Shown here: positions 32,374 to 39,457 of the stretch, in pieces | Numbering within the stretch: position 1 is the stretch's first letter | How the letters are laid out: each line of letters starts with the position of its first letter | From: Candidatus Rhodoferax randersensis | Lineage (GTDB): Bacteria; Pseudomonadota; Gammaproteobacteria; Burkholderiales; Burkholderiaceae_C | DNA length: 39,598 nucleotides | Direction of reading: 5' to 3' | NCBI GenBank assembly: GCA_016718155.1 | Contig: JADKEH010000028.1 | Location: 1 to 39,598, forward strand | Position numbers and translations under genes: made by a program | Notes under the pieces: model-generated | What the model saw: only the letters and a program-made list of their open reading frames with translations | Databases searched by the model: none | What the model was told of the DNA's origin: nothing

Positions 32374-35310
32374 TCAAAGCGTTCTGGCGATTTCACGGAT
32401 CTCGAAGAACTCCAGCACATCGCCTTCTTGGATGTCGTTGTAGTTCTTGATGTTCAAGCCGCAATCGAAGCCTTCGCGCACTTCCTTGGCATCGTCCTTG
32501 AAGCGCTTGAGCGAATCGAGTTCGCCGGTGTAGATGACCATGTTGTTGCGCAACAAGCGAAGTCGCGCAGTGCGACGCACCAGACCGGAGGTGACCATGC
32601 AACCGGCAATCGAGCCGATCTTGGACACCTTGAAGATCTGGCGGATCTCGGCGGTACCGATGACTTCTTCCTTCTTGTCCGGCGTCAACATGCCCGACAT
32701 GGCCAGCTTGAGTTCGTCCACGGCGTCGTAAATGATGTCGTAGTAGCGGATGTCGACGCCATTGTTCTCGGCCAGCTTGCGCGCGCCAGCGTCGGCTCGC
32801 GTGTTGAAGCCGATGATGACGGCCTTGGAGGCAATCGCCAGGTTCACGTCGGACTCGCTGATGGCACCCACTGCGGTATAGACCAATTGGACCTTGACCT
32901 CGTCGGTCGAGAGTTTGAGCAGCGACTGCGCCAGTGCTTCCTGCGAGCCTTGCACGTCGGCCTTGATGATGATCGGCACCATCTTGACTTCGCCTGCCGT
33001 CATGTCGGTGAACATGTTCTCCAGCTTGGCGGCTTGCTGCTTGGCCAGCTTGGTGTTGCGGAACTTGCCAGCCCGGTAGGTGGCAATTTCTCGCGCCCGA
33101 CGTTCGTCGGCCAGCACCATGAATTCGTCGCCGGCCTGTGGCACTTCGGTCAGCCCCTGGATTTCCACCGGAATGGACGGACCGGCAGACTTGATGGTCT
33201 TGCCGTTTTCGTCGAGCATGGCGCGCACGCGGCCGTAGGTCTGGCCAGCCAGCACCACATCGCCAGTCTTGAGCGTGCCTGACTGCACCAGAATCGTGGC
33301 CACTGGGCCACGGCCCTTGTCCAGGCGGGCTTCGATCACCAGGCCCTTGGCCATGGCATCGACCGGCGCCCTGAGCTCCAGCACTTCGGCCTGCAGCAAC
33401 ACTTGCTCCAGCAGTTCGTCAATGCCCTGCCCGGTCTTGGCGGAAACCGTTACGAAGGGGGAGCTGCCGCCAAACTCTTCAGGGATCACCTCTTCCACCA
33501 CCAGTTCGTTCTTCACGCGCTCGGGGTTGGCATCGGGTTTATCGATCTTGTTGATGGCCACGACGATGGGAACCCCGGCCGCCTTGGCGTGTTTGATGGC
33601 TTCCTTGGTCTGGGGCATCACGCCGTCATCGGCTGCCACCACCAGAATCACAATGTCGGTGGCATTGGCGCCGCGCGCGCGCATGGCCGAGAACGCCTCG
33701 TGACCGGGGGTGTCCAAGAAGGACACCATGCCACGGGGTGTCTCCACATGGTAGGCACCAATGTGCTGGGTAATGCCACCGGCTTCGCCAGACGCCACTT
33801 TGGCGCGACGAATGTAGTCCAGCAGCGAGGTCTTGCCATGGTCCACGTGACCCATGACGGTAACCACCGGTGCGCGTGGCAGGGCGTCGGCATGCTGTTG
33901 CTGAACTTCGTCATCGGTAAAGGCTTCTGCGTCGTCCAGCGCCGCCACAATGGCCTTGTGGCCCATTTCTTCGACCAGGATCATCGCGGTGTCCTGATCA
34001 AGCGGCTGGTTGATGGTGACCATCTGTCCCAGCTTCATCAAGTGTTTGATGACTTCGGATGCCTTGACTGACATCTTGTGCGCCAGTTCAGCCACCGTGA
34101 TGGTCTCGGGCACGTGCACCTCAATCACCCGCGCTTCGACCGCTGCCGCAGTCATGTGTTGATGTTGGTCTCGATCATTGCCACTGCGCCTGCCGCGCGG
34201 GCCGGCACGCCAGTTGCCGCCACGACCGGCACCTGCACCCGTGTCGCCACGGGTCGGAATGGCCTTCTTCTTGGCTGGATCGCCCGCCCAACTGCTGGAC
34301 AGCTTGGCAGACTTGATTTCCTTGCCGGCACCTCCGGGTGCCGCTGTGGTGGTGCTGGCAGTTCCGGGTTTAGCCGATTTGGACACGCCTGAGCCGACTG
34401 CGGGCTTGTGCAAGGTGCCCTTCATGCCTGCTTTTGCACCGTCCGCGCCGGCCACCTTGACGGCCGGTTTGGCCTCTTCCGGTTTCTTGACCACAACCGG
34501 CTTCTTGGCCGGGGCCGACATCATGGAACGAATGGCGGCTGCCTCGGCTTCGGCCTTGCGGCGGCGCTCACCCAAATCAGCGGCACGCGCCACCTCTTCG
34601 TCAGCCTTGGCCTTGGAATCGGCCGCGGCCTGCACGCGGGCCACTGCCTGCGCCTTTTCCAGCGCCTGAACTTTTTCTGCGGCCTGAGTCGCCAGACGCG
34701 TCGCCTTGTCGGCGACCGCGCCTTCGGCTTGCGGCTCGGAGGTCAATGCGGGCTCGGCCGCGCTTTCCTTGGCCTGCTGCTCGACGGCCTGGCTGGCAGC
34801 CAACTCGGCCGCCTCGCGGGCACGGGCTTCACGCTCCTCGCGTTCACGGCGACGCAAGGCCAACTCTTCTTCCTGTCGCCGGATTAGTTCCGCCTGACGG
34901 CGCGCCTCTTCCTCACGACGCGCCAGCTCAGCATGATCGATCAAGGGCGCTGCCTCGACCGCCTGCGCTGCCTCCTGCTCGGTCTGCTCCGACGGCGTGT
35001 CGGCGCCGTCCTCGCGACGCACAAACGTGCGCTTCTTGCGCACTTCGACCTGAATGGTGCGCGCCTTGCCCGTGGAATCTGCCTGCTTGATCTCGCTGGT
35101 GGACTTCTTGACCAGCGTGATCTTCTTGCGCTCGGCGCTAACAGTGCCATGGCTGGCCTGCAAAAAGCTCAGCAAGCGCTGCTTGTCGGCATCGGTCAAC
35201 TTGTCGGAGGTGGCCGATTTGGCCACGCCGGCGGACTTCAACTGTTCGAGCAGTGTCTCGGTGGATTTCTTGAGTTCACTTGCAAACTCGGCGACGGTCG
35301 TACTGGACAT
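32374..35310 (-). CDS. infB: Translation initiation factor IF-2
   Basis: A 978-residue GTPase that places fMet-tRNA on the 30S subunit. The N-terminal IF2_N domain (VAEFASELKKSTETLLEQL) is followed by a very long Ala/Glu/Lys/Arg-rich coiled region up to about residue 400, then a second IF2_N repeat (VPETITVAELAHKMSVK), the G domain with GHVDHGKTSLLDYIRRAK (about residue 487), DTPGHEAFSAMRARG and AINKIDKP, and domains II to IV. The start is ATG 35310 (MSSTTVAEFAS); the in-frame ATG 35367 would add a non-conserved leader. Intact, with no frameshift. Confidence 0.97.
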   Translation of the reverse strand: MSSTTVAEFASELKKSTETLLEQLKSAGVAKSATSDKLTDADKQRLLSFLQASHGTVSAERKKITLVKKSTSEIKQADSTGKARTIQVEVRKKRTFVRREDGADTPSEQTEQEAAQAVEAAPLIDHAELARREEEARRQAELIRRQEEELALRRREREEREARAREAAELAASQAVEQQAKESAAEPALTSEPQAEGAVADKATRLATQAAEKVQALEKAQAVARVQAAADSKAKADEEVARAADLGERRRKAEAEAAAIRSMMSAPAKKPVVVKKPEEAKPAVKVAGADGAKAGMKGTLHKPAVGSGVSKSAKPGTASTTTAAPGGAGKEIKSAKLSSSWAGDPAKKKAIPTRGDTGAGAGRGGNWRAGPRGRRSGNDRDQHQHMTAAAVEARVIEVHVPETITVAELAHKMSVKASEVIKHLMKLGQMVTINQPLDQDTAMILVEEMGHKAIVAALDDAEAFTDDEVQQQHADALPRAPVVTVMGHVDHGKTSLLDYIRRAKVASGEAGGITQHIGAYHVETPRGMVSFLDTPGHEAFSAMRARGANATDIVILVVAADDGVMPQTKEAIKHAKAAGVPIVVAINKIDKPDANPERVKNELVVEEVIPEEFGGSSPFVTVSAKTGQGIDELLEQVLLQAEVLELRAPVDAMAKGLVIEARLDKGRGPVATILVQSGTLKTGDVVLAGQTYGRVRAMLDENGKTIKSAGPSIPVEIQGLTEVPQAGDEFMVLADERRAREIATYRAGKFRNTKLAKQQAAKLENMFTDMTAGEVKMVPIIIKADVQGSQEALAQSLLKLSTDEVKVQLVYTAVGAISESDVNLAIASKAVIIGFNTRADAGARKLAENNGVDIRYYDIIYDAVDELKLAMSGMLTPDKKEEVIGTAEIRQIFKVSKIGSIAGCMVTSGLVRRTARLRLLRNNMVIYTGELDSLKRFKDDAKEVREGFDCGLNIKNYNDIQEGDVLEFFEIREIARTL

Positions 35311-35421
35311 TTCTTGGCTAACCTTTAGTTCGGCATACAAAGCTTGTTGGGGCTTTGTAGCCATCACTGAAACTACGTTTACTTACGACATAACAAGCCC
35401 ACTGGCATTTGCTAGCCCTGG

Positions 35422-35446
35422 TGGCATCTTGGAATTCATGATGCCA
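35422..35446. other. Hairpin between nusA and infB
   Basis: The inverted repeat TGGCATC/GATGCCA (35422-35428, 35440-35446) lies four bases after the nusA stop, with an 11-base loop that contains GAATTC. There is no T-tract. It could slow RNase digestion, be a processing site or affect the nusA/infB ratio. A second weak hairpin (CAAAGC/GCTTTG) lies at 35338-35357, closer to infB. Confidence 0.4.
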
Positions 35447-35449
35447 ACA

Positions 35450-36946
35450 TCAAACCTGAGGAGCGGCTTCATTGGCAAACCAATGCTCGCGCGCCTTCAT
35501 GATCAGAATCTTCGCGTCGTCTGCGGACTGCCCTGTGATTTCAGTCAGTTCGTCAACGGCCAGATCAGCCAAATCGTCACGGGTATGGATGCCACCATCG
35601 GCGAGCTTGCCAATCAGGTCGGTCGTCAGTCCCTCCAGATCGCGAAGATCCTGCGAGACTTCCTCAACGCTTTCTTCATGGGCGATCTCCATGGTCAGCA
35701 GCGCATCCTTGGCACGCGTGCGCAACTCATTAACCGTGTCTTCGTCAAAGCTCTCGATCTCCAGCATTTCTTCCAGTGGCACATAGGCCACTTGCTCCAG
35801 GCTGGTAAAGCCTTCTGCAATCAGCAGGTCGGCAATTTCCTCGTCCACATCGAGCTTTTCCATGAACAGCTTGCGGCTGACATCCGTCTCCGAGGCCTGC
35901 TTCTGCGCCGACTCGGCTGCATCCAGAATGTTGATCTTCCAACCGGTCAGTTCGGAGGCCAAACGCACGTTTTGCCCGCCGCGACCGATGGCGATGGCCA
36001 GATTCTCTTCGTCCACCACCACGTCCATGGCGTGGCGCTCTTCATCCACAACGATGGAACTCACGTTGGCTGGCGCCAGCGCACCGATGACAAATTGCGC
36101 CGGGTCTTCGCTCCACAACACAATGTCAACGCGCTCGCCGGCCAACTCATTGGTAACGCCGTTGACCCGGGTGCCGCGCACACCCACGCAGGTGCCAATC
36201 GGGTCAATGCGTTTGTCGTGCGACAAGACCGCAATCTTGGCGCGCGACCCAGGGTCACGGGCGCAGGACTTGATCTCCAACAGGCCTTGCTCAATCTCCG
36301 GCACTTCCTGGCGGAACAGCTCCACCATGAACTCCGGCGCTGAGCGAGACAGCACAATGGGTGCCCCACGAAGCGTCAGGTCCACCTCCATGATCATGGC
36401 GCGAACACGATCCCCGGAGCGCAGATTCTCTTTGGGGATCATCTCGCTGCGGCGCAAGCGCCCTTCGACGCGACCGCTTTCAACAATGATGTCGCCCTTG
36501 TCCATGCGTTTGACCGTGCCGACGAAGATCTTGTCGCCACGCGACATGAAATCGTTGAGCAACATCTCGCGCTCGGCATCGCGGATCTTCTGCAAAATGA
36601 CCTGCTTGGCCGCCATGGCACCGATTCGACCAATGGGAAGCGACTCGACGGTTTCCTCAATGTATTCATCAACCTCGATGTCTTCGATTTGCTCTTTGGC
36701 CTCAAACAGCAAGATCTCTTGGTCGGGCAGTTGCAGTCCAGCTTCATCCGGCACCACGTGCCAGCGACGAAAGGTCTCGTAGTTGCCGCTGTCACGGTCA
36801 ACCACTACACGGATGTCGACGTCGCCAGGAAATATCTTCTTGGTAGCCTGCGCCAACGCGGCCTCGACGGCACCGAACACCACATCACGTTCGACGTTCT
36901 TCTCACGTGAAATGGCTTCGACCAACATTAACATTTCGCGATTCAT
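35450..36946 (-). CDS. nusA: Transcription termination/antitermination factor NusA
   Basis: A 498-residue RNA polymerase-binding factor. The N-terminal domain (MLMLVEAISREKNVERDVVF) is followed by an S1 domain (about 135-200), KH1/KH2 domains (with IDPIGTCVGVRGTRVNGVTN and AIGRGGQNVRLASELTGW) and two C-terminal acidic helical repeats (EEIADLLIAEGFTSLEQVAY and a final one with LVDE-type TGQSADDAKILIMKAREHW). Length is normal. GGAG upstream supports the ATG. It lies 18 bases after rimP and 139 bases before infB; the latter gap contains hairpins. Confidence 0.97.
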   Translation of the reverse strand: MNREMLMLVEAISREKNVERDVVFGAVEAALAQATKKIFPGDVDIRVVVDRDSGNYETFRRWHVVPDEAGLQLPDQEILLFEAKEQIEDIEVDEYIEETVESLPIGRIGAMAAKQVILQKIRDAEREMLLNDFMSRGDKIFVGTVKRMDKGDIIVESGRVEGRLRRSEMIPKENLRSGDRVRAMIMEVDLTLRGAPIVLSRSAPEFMVELFRQEVPEIEQGLLEIKSCARDPGSRAKIAVLSHDKRIDPIGTCVGVRGTRVNGVTNELAGERVDIVLWSEDPAQFVIGALAPANVSSIVVDEERHAMDVVVDEENLAIAIGRGGQNVRLASELTGWKINILDAAESAQKQASETDVSRKLFMEKLDVDEEIADLLIAEGFTSLEQVAYVPLEEMLEIESFDEDTVNELRTRAKDALLTMEIAHEESVEEVSQDLRDLEGLTTDLIGKLADGGIHTRDDLADLAVDELTEITGQSADDAKILIMKAREHWFANEAAPQV

Positions 36947-36964
36947 GCCATGACTCTCCTGTAT

Positions 36965-37558
36965 TCAATCACTACCCAGGCCGGCTGCATCCGCCGTGCC
37001 CCGACCCTTGAAACTGACGATAGGCGCCAAGCGCGCCTCGCGCAGTTCGTCCAATTCAAACCCCAACGCCTGAACCGGCGGCGGCGGCCTCTTCTTGCTG
37101 ACTCGTTGACCCGGCTTGACCTCTGGCGTATCGGTCCAGACGATCTGCCAGCCAGGCTCCGCGCCTGCCCGGTCAACACGTTCCAGGGTGCCCCGAAACT
37201 TCTTGCGGTTTGCATTGACCTGCCCACCCGCTGCCGCACCAAACGGCGCTTTGAGGGTGATGTCGATCACATGCCCTGTAAATCGCTCAAAATCCCTGGC
37301 ATGCCGCAACGGCCGGTCAATGCCTGGTGAGGACACTTCAAGGCGCTTGTATTCCACCCCATCGACTTCGAGCGCAAACTGCAGTTGCCGGGTCACCTTC
37401 TCGCAATCTTCGACATTGACAAACTGCTCAGGCTGCGAGAGGCCCTGCCAAGGCATGTCAATCGTCACGCGCAACAAGCCGCCGGCAGACCGTTCGATGC
37501 CCACCAAGTCATAGCCGAAACCGGCCACGGTTTGTTCAACAATTTCCTGCAGTGCCAC
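36965..37558 (-). CDS. rimP: Ribosome maturation factor RimP
   Basis: A 197-residue factor for 30S maturation. Seen are EQTVAGFGYDLVGIERS, the LRVTIDMPW strand, NVEDCEKVTRQLQFALEV and YKRLEVSSPGIDRPLRHARD, all conserved in RimP. The last 35 residues are variable. The start is GTG 37558 (MALQEIVEQ), with GGAAGAGAG five to ten bases upstream. First gene of the rimP-nusA-infB-rbfA-truB operon; the leader region holds a terminator-like hairpin. Confidence 0.96.
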   Translation of the reverse strand: MALQEIVEQTVAGFGYDLVGIERSAGGLLRVTIDMPWQGLSQPEQFVNVEDCEKVTRQLQFALEVDGVEYKRLEVSSPGIDRPLRHARDFERFTGHVIDITLKAPFGAAAGGQVNANRKKFRGTLERVDRAGAEPGWQIVWTDTPEVKPGQRVSKKRPPPPVQALGFELDELREARLAPIVSFKGRGTADAAGLGSD

Positions 37559-37624
37559 TTGCTCTCTTCCGTTTCATCCGTGTTCAAGTCACGTGACTCG
37601 GACACCCTGCAAAAACGATCGACC

Positions 37625-37656
37625 AAAAAAAACGGGCGGTAAATACCCGCCCGTTT
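37625..37656 (-). terminator. Intrinsic terminator, candidate attenuator before rimP
   Basis: On the minus strand, a ten-base stem AAACGGGCGG/CCGCCCGTTT with a seven-base loop is followed by a T-tract (plus-strand A-run 37625-37632). It lies 66 bases before the rimP GTG. It may simply end transcripts from the mqsRA genes, but a TATAAT box lies just upstream of it on the same strand, so RNA for rimP may have to read through it. Confidence 0.75.
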
Positions 37657-37671
37657 GGTCGTGAAGCGCAG

Positions 37672-37677
37672 ATTATA
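37672..37677 (-). promoter_or_regulatory. Candidate -10 box for rimP operon
   Basis: A perfect TATAAT on the minus strand, 15 bases before the terminator stem. No good TTGACA-like -35 lies at the right distance, so the promoter call is tentative. No other promoter-like pair is visible in the 66 bases between the hairpin and rimP. Confidence 0.4.
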
Positions 37678-37744
37678 GAGGCAAAATCAGGCGACTGGTA
37701 GTGATTTTGTTGGATGCAGCCTAGCGCCGATGTGCGCGGGGCGT

Positions 37745-37796
37745 TTCTCGAAAACCGTTCTCGCTTGAAACCGCGCAGAACGGCGAGTTTCGAGAA
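37745..37796. repeat. Imperfect long hairpin downstream of mqsA
   Basis: An outer stem TTCTCGAAA/TTTCGAGAA (37745-37753, 37788-37796) and an inner stem CCGTTCT/AGAACGG (37755-37761, 37777-37783) start two bases after the mqsA stop. It lacks a T-tract. Possible roles are 3'-end stabilisation or a remnant of a mobile-element end. Confidence 0.5.
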
Positions 37797-37798
37797 GG

Positions 37799-38200
37799 TT
37801 AGGCCATCTTGACCTCGTTGAGCAGGTCGGGATGTCGATCCAACAGCTTGAACAGCTTGACCAAGGCCAGCGGCGGCTTGGTTTTGCCGTTTTCGTACCG
37901 TGAGAAGGCATTGATGCCACCGCCAAAAATTTCGGCGGCCTCGCGCTGGCCGAGGTCAAGCTTTTTGCGTACGTTGAGGATAAAACCGGGGTCAACGATG
38001 GCCGCGTTTACTTGCTTGTTAAACGCTTGCATCTCGCGCATGACACGCTCGGTTTCGGTCATGTCTGTGATGGACTCATCGCAAGCAGGGCAGAAATCGG
38101 CAGTCACCGCCGGAATTATGGTGGTTTCGCCCTTGTAGGTGTAGGGCAAGTCGCGGGTGTCATGGATCAGTTCCGCCGCGCCGCAAACAGGACATTTCAT
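37799..38200 (-). CDS. mqsA: Antitoxin MqsA
   Basis: A 133-residue two-domain antitoxin. The N-terminal zinc domain has Cys 3, 6, 37 and 40 (MKCPVCGAAEL and FCPACDESI), the same positions as in E. coli MqsA. The C-terminal Xre-type helix-turn-helix includes the family's DNA-contact segment IFGGGINAFSRYENGKTKPP. It neutralises MqsR and represses the operon. The start ATG 38200 is preferred over ATG 38206, because the AAGGAG lies eight bases before it and the family's Cys numbering is kept. It follows mqsR after two bases, so toxin and antitoxin are encoded in the unusual toxin-first order, as in E. coli. Confidence 0.96.
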   Translation of the reverse strand: MKCPVCGAAELIHDTRDLPYTYKGETTIIPAVTADFCPACDESITDMTETERVMREMQAFNKQVNAAIVDPGFILNVRKKLDLGQREAAEIFGGGINAFSRYENGKTKPPLALVKLFKLLDRHPDLLNEVKMA

Positions 38201-38202
38201 GT

Positions 38203-38499
38203 TCATAGCTCCTTGAAGGACATGATCAGCACATCATGAATGACCGTCAGCTTCAGGTACACGTCGCCCGCCTGTGTGCTGGGTCGATACACGTCTTGCC
38301 ATACCGTGTGATCGGCATGGGTGGTCATGCTTTTGTAAAAGTCTGCCGGGGTGAGTGCCGTTACCACCGCCAGCATGTCGGAGAGTTCCAATCCCAATGC
38401 AGTTGCTCCAAGCCTGGCTGAATGGGTTGCACGTACTTTGCCTGCCTCAACGAAGGCTTTGACCACGGTCAGCTTGCAGTGCGGGGTTGGTTTCTCCAC
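38203..38499 (-). CDS. mqsR: mRNA interferase toxin MqsR
   Basis: A 98-residue RelE-fold toxin that cleaves mRNA, mainly at GCU in the E. coli enzyme. It aligns with E. coli MqsR almost without gaps by eye: DFYKSMTTHADHTVWQDVYR and LKLTVIHDVLIMSFKEL. The catalytic residues Lys56, Gln68 and Tyr81 fall at the same numbers. The start is GTG 38499 (MEKPTPH, E. coli MEKRTPH), so the length is certain. Promoter and MqsA-type operator lie directly upstream, leaving almost no 5' leader. Confidence 0.97.
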   Translation of the reverse strand: MEKPTPHCKLTVVKAFVEAGKVRATHSARLGATALGLELSDMLAVVTALTPADFYKSMTTHADHTVWQDVYRPSTQAGDVYLKLTVIHDVLIMSFKEL

Positions 38500-38505
38500 A
38501 GGTGC

Positions 38506-38534
38506 ATTCTAACCTAGTTGGTTTGTGTCGGCAA
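38506..38534 (-). promoter_or_regulatory. mqsRA promoter
   Basis: On the minus strand, TTGCCG (38529-38534) and TAGAAT (38506-38511) are separated by exactly 17 bases. Transcription should start at or within a base or two of the GTG of mqsR, so the toxin mRNA may be leaderless. No Shine-Dalgarno sequence is seen before the GTG. Confidence 0.65.
38511..38523. promoter_or_regulatory. Candidate MqsA operator
   Basis: AACCTAGTTGGTT is an inverted repeat (AACC-N5-GGTT) close to the E. coli mqsRA palindrome AACCTTTTAGGTT. It sits in the spacer between the -35 and -10 boxes, so MqsA binding would block RNA polymerase. Identity is inferred from memory of the E. coli site. Confidence 0.65.
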
Positions 38535-38585
38535 GTGTTACCACCTTTCCCGCGCCGCGCTAGATTTGGCATGGCGGTCACCACG

Positions 38586-38936
38586 TCACGGCATTTTTTG
38601 CGCCGCGTGTTTCACTCTCAAAATCTCGATGGTGCCGGCCTCGGCCAGCACGCGATAGAAAACGATGTAGTTCGGATGCGCGACCAGCTCGCGCACGAAA
38701 GCCGGCAAGCCGGGCCGACCGGTGCGGCCCAGTTTCGGATGCTGCGCAAGCGGCAATGTCTTGTTGCGCAGCTCCTGGCCGAACTCCTCGGCCCTAGTCG
38801 GGTTGTCCTGGGCGACGTAGTCAATGATGTTGTCTAAGTCGGCCTCGGCTATCGGTCGCCAGACGATGCGATAAGGGGTCTTTGCCTTCGCCATAGGTTG
38901 GTTGGCCAACGCGTGCTGCTGAGGCTGCTGATTCAC
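38586..38936 (-). CDS. ParE/RelE-family toxin
   Basis: A 116-residue protein of the ParE toxin superfamily. Typical features are YRIVWRPIAEADLDNIIDYV at the start of the core, RAEEFGQELRNKTLPLAQHP, RTGRPGLPAFVRELVAHPNY and the final strand IVFYRVLAEAGTIEILRVKH. ParE toxins poison DNA gyrase, while RelE-like relatives cut mRNA; the Arg/Tyr/Glu pattern here is closer to ParE. Start at GTG 38936, with a strong GGGGGGAAAG upstream and a GTGA overlap with the antitoxin stop; ATG 38894 is an alternative. Encoded after its antitoxin. Confidence 0.92.
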   Translation of the reverse strand: MNQQPQQHALANQPMAKAKTPYRIVWRPIAEADLDNIIDYVAQDNPTRAEEFGQELRNKTLPLAQHPKLGRTGRPGLPAFVRELVAHPNYIVFYRVLAEAGTIEILRVKHAAQKMP

Positions 38937-39385
38937 GCGCGCTTTCCCCCCGCCGTTTTGTGGCCAGCAATCCGGGCGTCCATGCGCGACATGACTTCAT
39001 CGTGCGGAACGCTCGGCCGAGGGTCGTCGATAGATTCCTGAATCTCGCTGGCAAGCCACTTCACATAAGCGCCGGCTTCGTGCGCTTCGCGCAGAACCTG
39101 CGCCCGGGCGTCGTCGCGGCTGTTGACCACCTTTTCGTCGGGGTTCCAGTCGCTGGCGTCGAACTGACCAACCGTGATTCCAAGATCGCGCAACAGGGAC
39201 AGGGCCGCTATCGGATTGCCAAACCGGCGCGGCTCGCTGCTGCGGGCTTTCGACAGAACCGCACCGGAACCGCTACGGGTGTCGATCTGGACGAGGAACG
39301 CCCCGCCCTGCCCTTTGAGGGTCACGCCTGAGACGCCGCCGCTATTGCTGGCAACTCGTAGCTGTTCAAGGGTCATGCTGTGCAT
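38933..39385 (-). CDS. Antitoxin partner of the ParE-like toxin, long form
   Basis: A 150-residue protein, nearly twice the usual ParD/RelB antitoxin. The C-terminal 60 residues look like a RelB/ParD-type toxin-wrapping tail (EAHEAGAYVKWLASEIQESI then DDPRPSVPHDEVMSRMDARI). The N-terminal 90 residues are a separate domain with LEQLRVASNSGGVSGVTLKG, VQIDTRSGSGAVLSKARSS and PIAALSLLRDLGITVGQFDA; I do not recognise it and it may bind DNA or the operator. The start ATG 39385 follows a textbook AAGGAG six bases upstream. Overlaps the toxin gene by four bases. Confidence 0.83.
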   Translation of the reverse strand: MHSMTLEQLRVASNSGGVSGVTLKGQGGAFLVQIDTRSGSGAVLSKARSSEPRRFGNPIAALSLLRDLGITVGQFDASDWNPDEKVVNSRDDARAQVLREAHEAGAYVKWLASEIQESIDDPRPSVPHDEVMSRMDARIAGHKTAGGKRA

Positions 39386-39413
39386 GATTCACTCCTTATG
39401 CGTTGATGATTAG

Positions 39414-39419
39414 ATTATA
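39414..39419 (-). promoter_or_regulatory. -10 box for the ParE-like antitoxin-toxin pair
   Basis: A perfect TATAAT on the minus strand, 28 bases upstream of the antitoxin ATG, in an AT-rich stretch between divergent genes. The -35 (TGATTT at 17 bases) is weak. Confidence 0.5.
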
Positions 39420-39421
39420 TT

Positions 39422-39447
39422 TTGCATAAAAATTAGAAATCATGCAA
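39422..39447. promoter_or_regulatory. Dyad TTGCAT-N14-ATGCAA between divergent toxin-antitoxin genes
   Basis: The two six-base arms (39422-39427, 39442-39447) are perfect inverted copies located upstream of the antitoxin -10 box and just before the nucleotidyltransferase start. This is a likely binding site for an antitoxin repressor. Spotted by eye. Confidence 0.45.
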
Positions 39448-39457
39448 GTGTCTCTCT

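Noticed and set aside
32038..33282. A 414-codon open frame on the plus strand
   Set aside because: Antisense to rbfA and infB; His/Leu-rich shadow of conserved coding sequence.
37701..37804. Integron attC-like site next to mqsA
   Set aside because: GCCTAAC overlaps the mqsA stop as in many cassettes, and an approximate partner (GCTAGGC) lies near 37706, but the outer boxes mismatch and the stem is placed very asymmetrically, so the attC architecture is not met.
37687..37995. A 102-codon open frame on the minus strand after mqsA
   Set aside because: It overlaps the 3' part of mqsA in another frame and runs through the hairpin; its sequence is a Ser/Arg-rich shadow.
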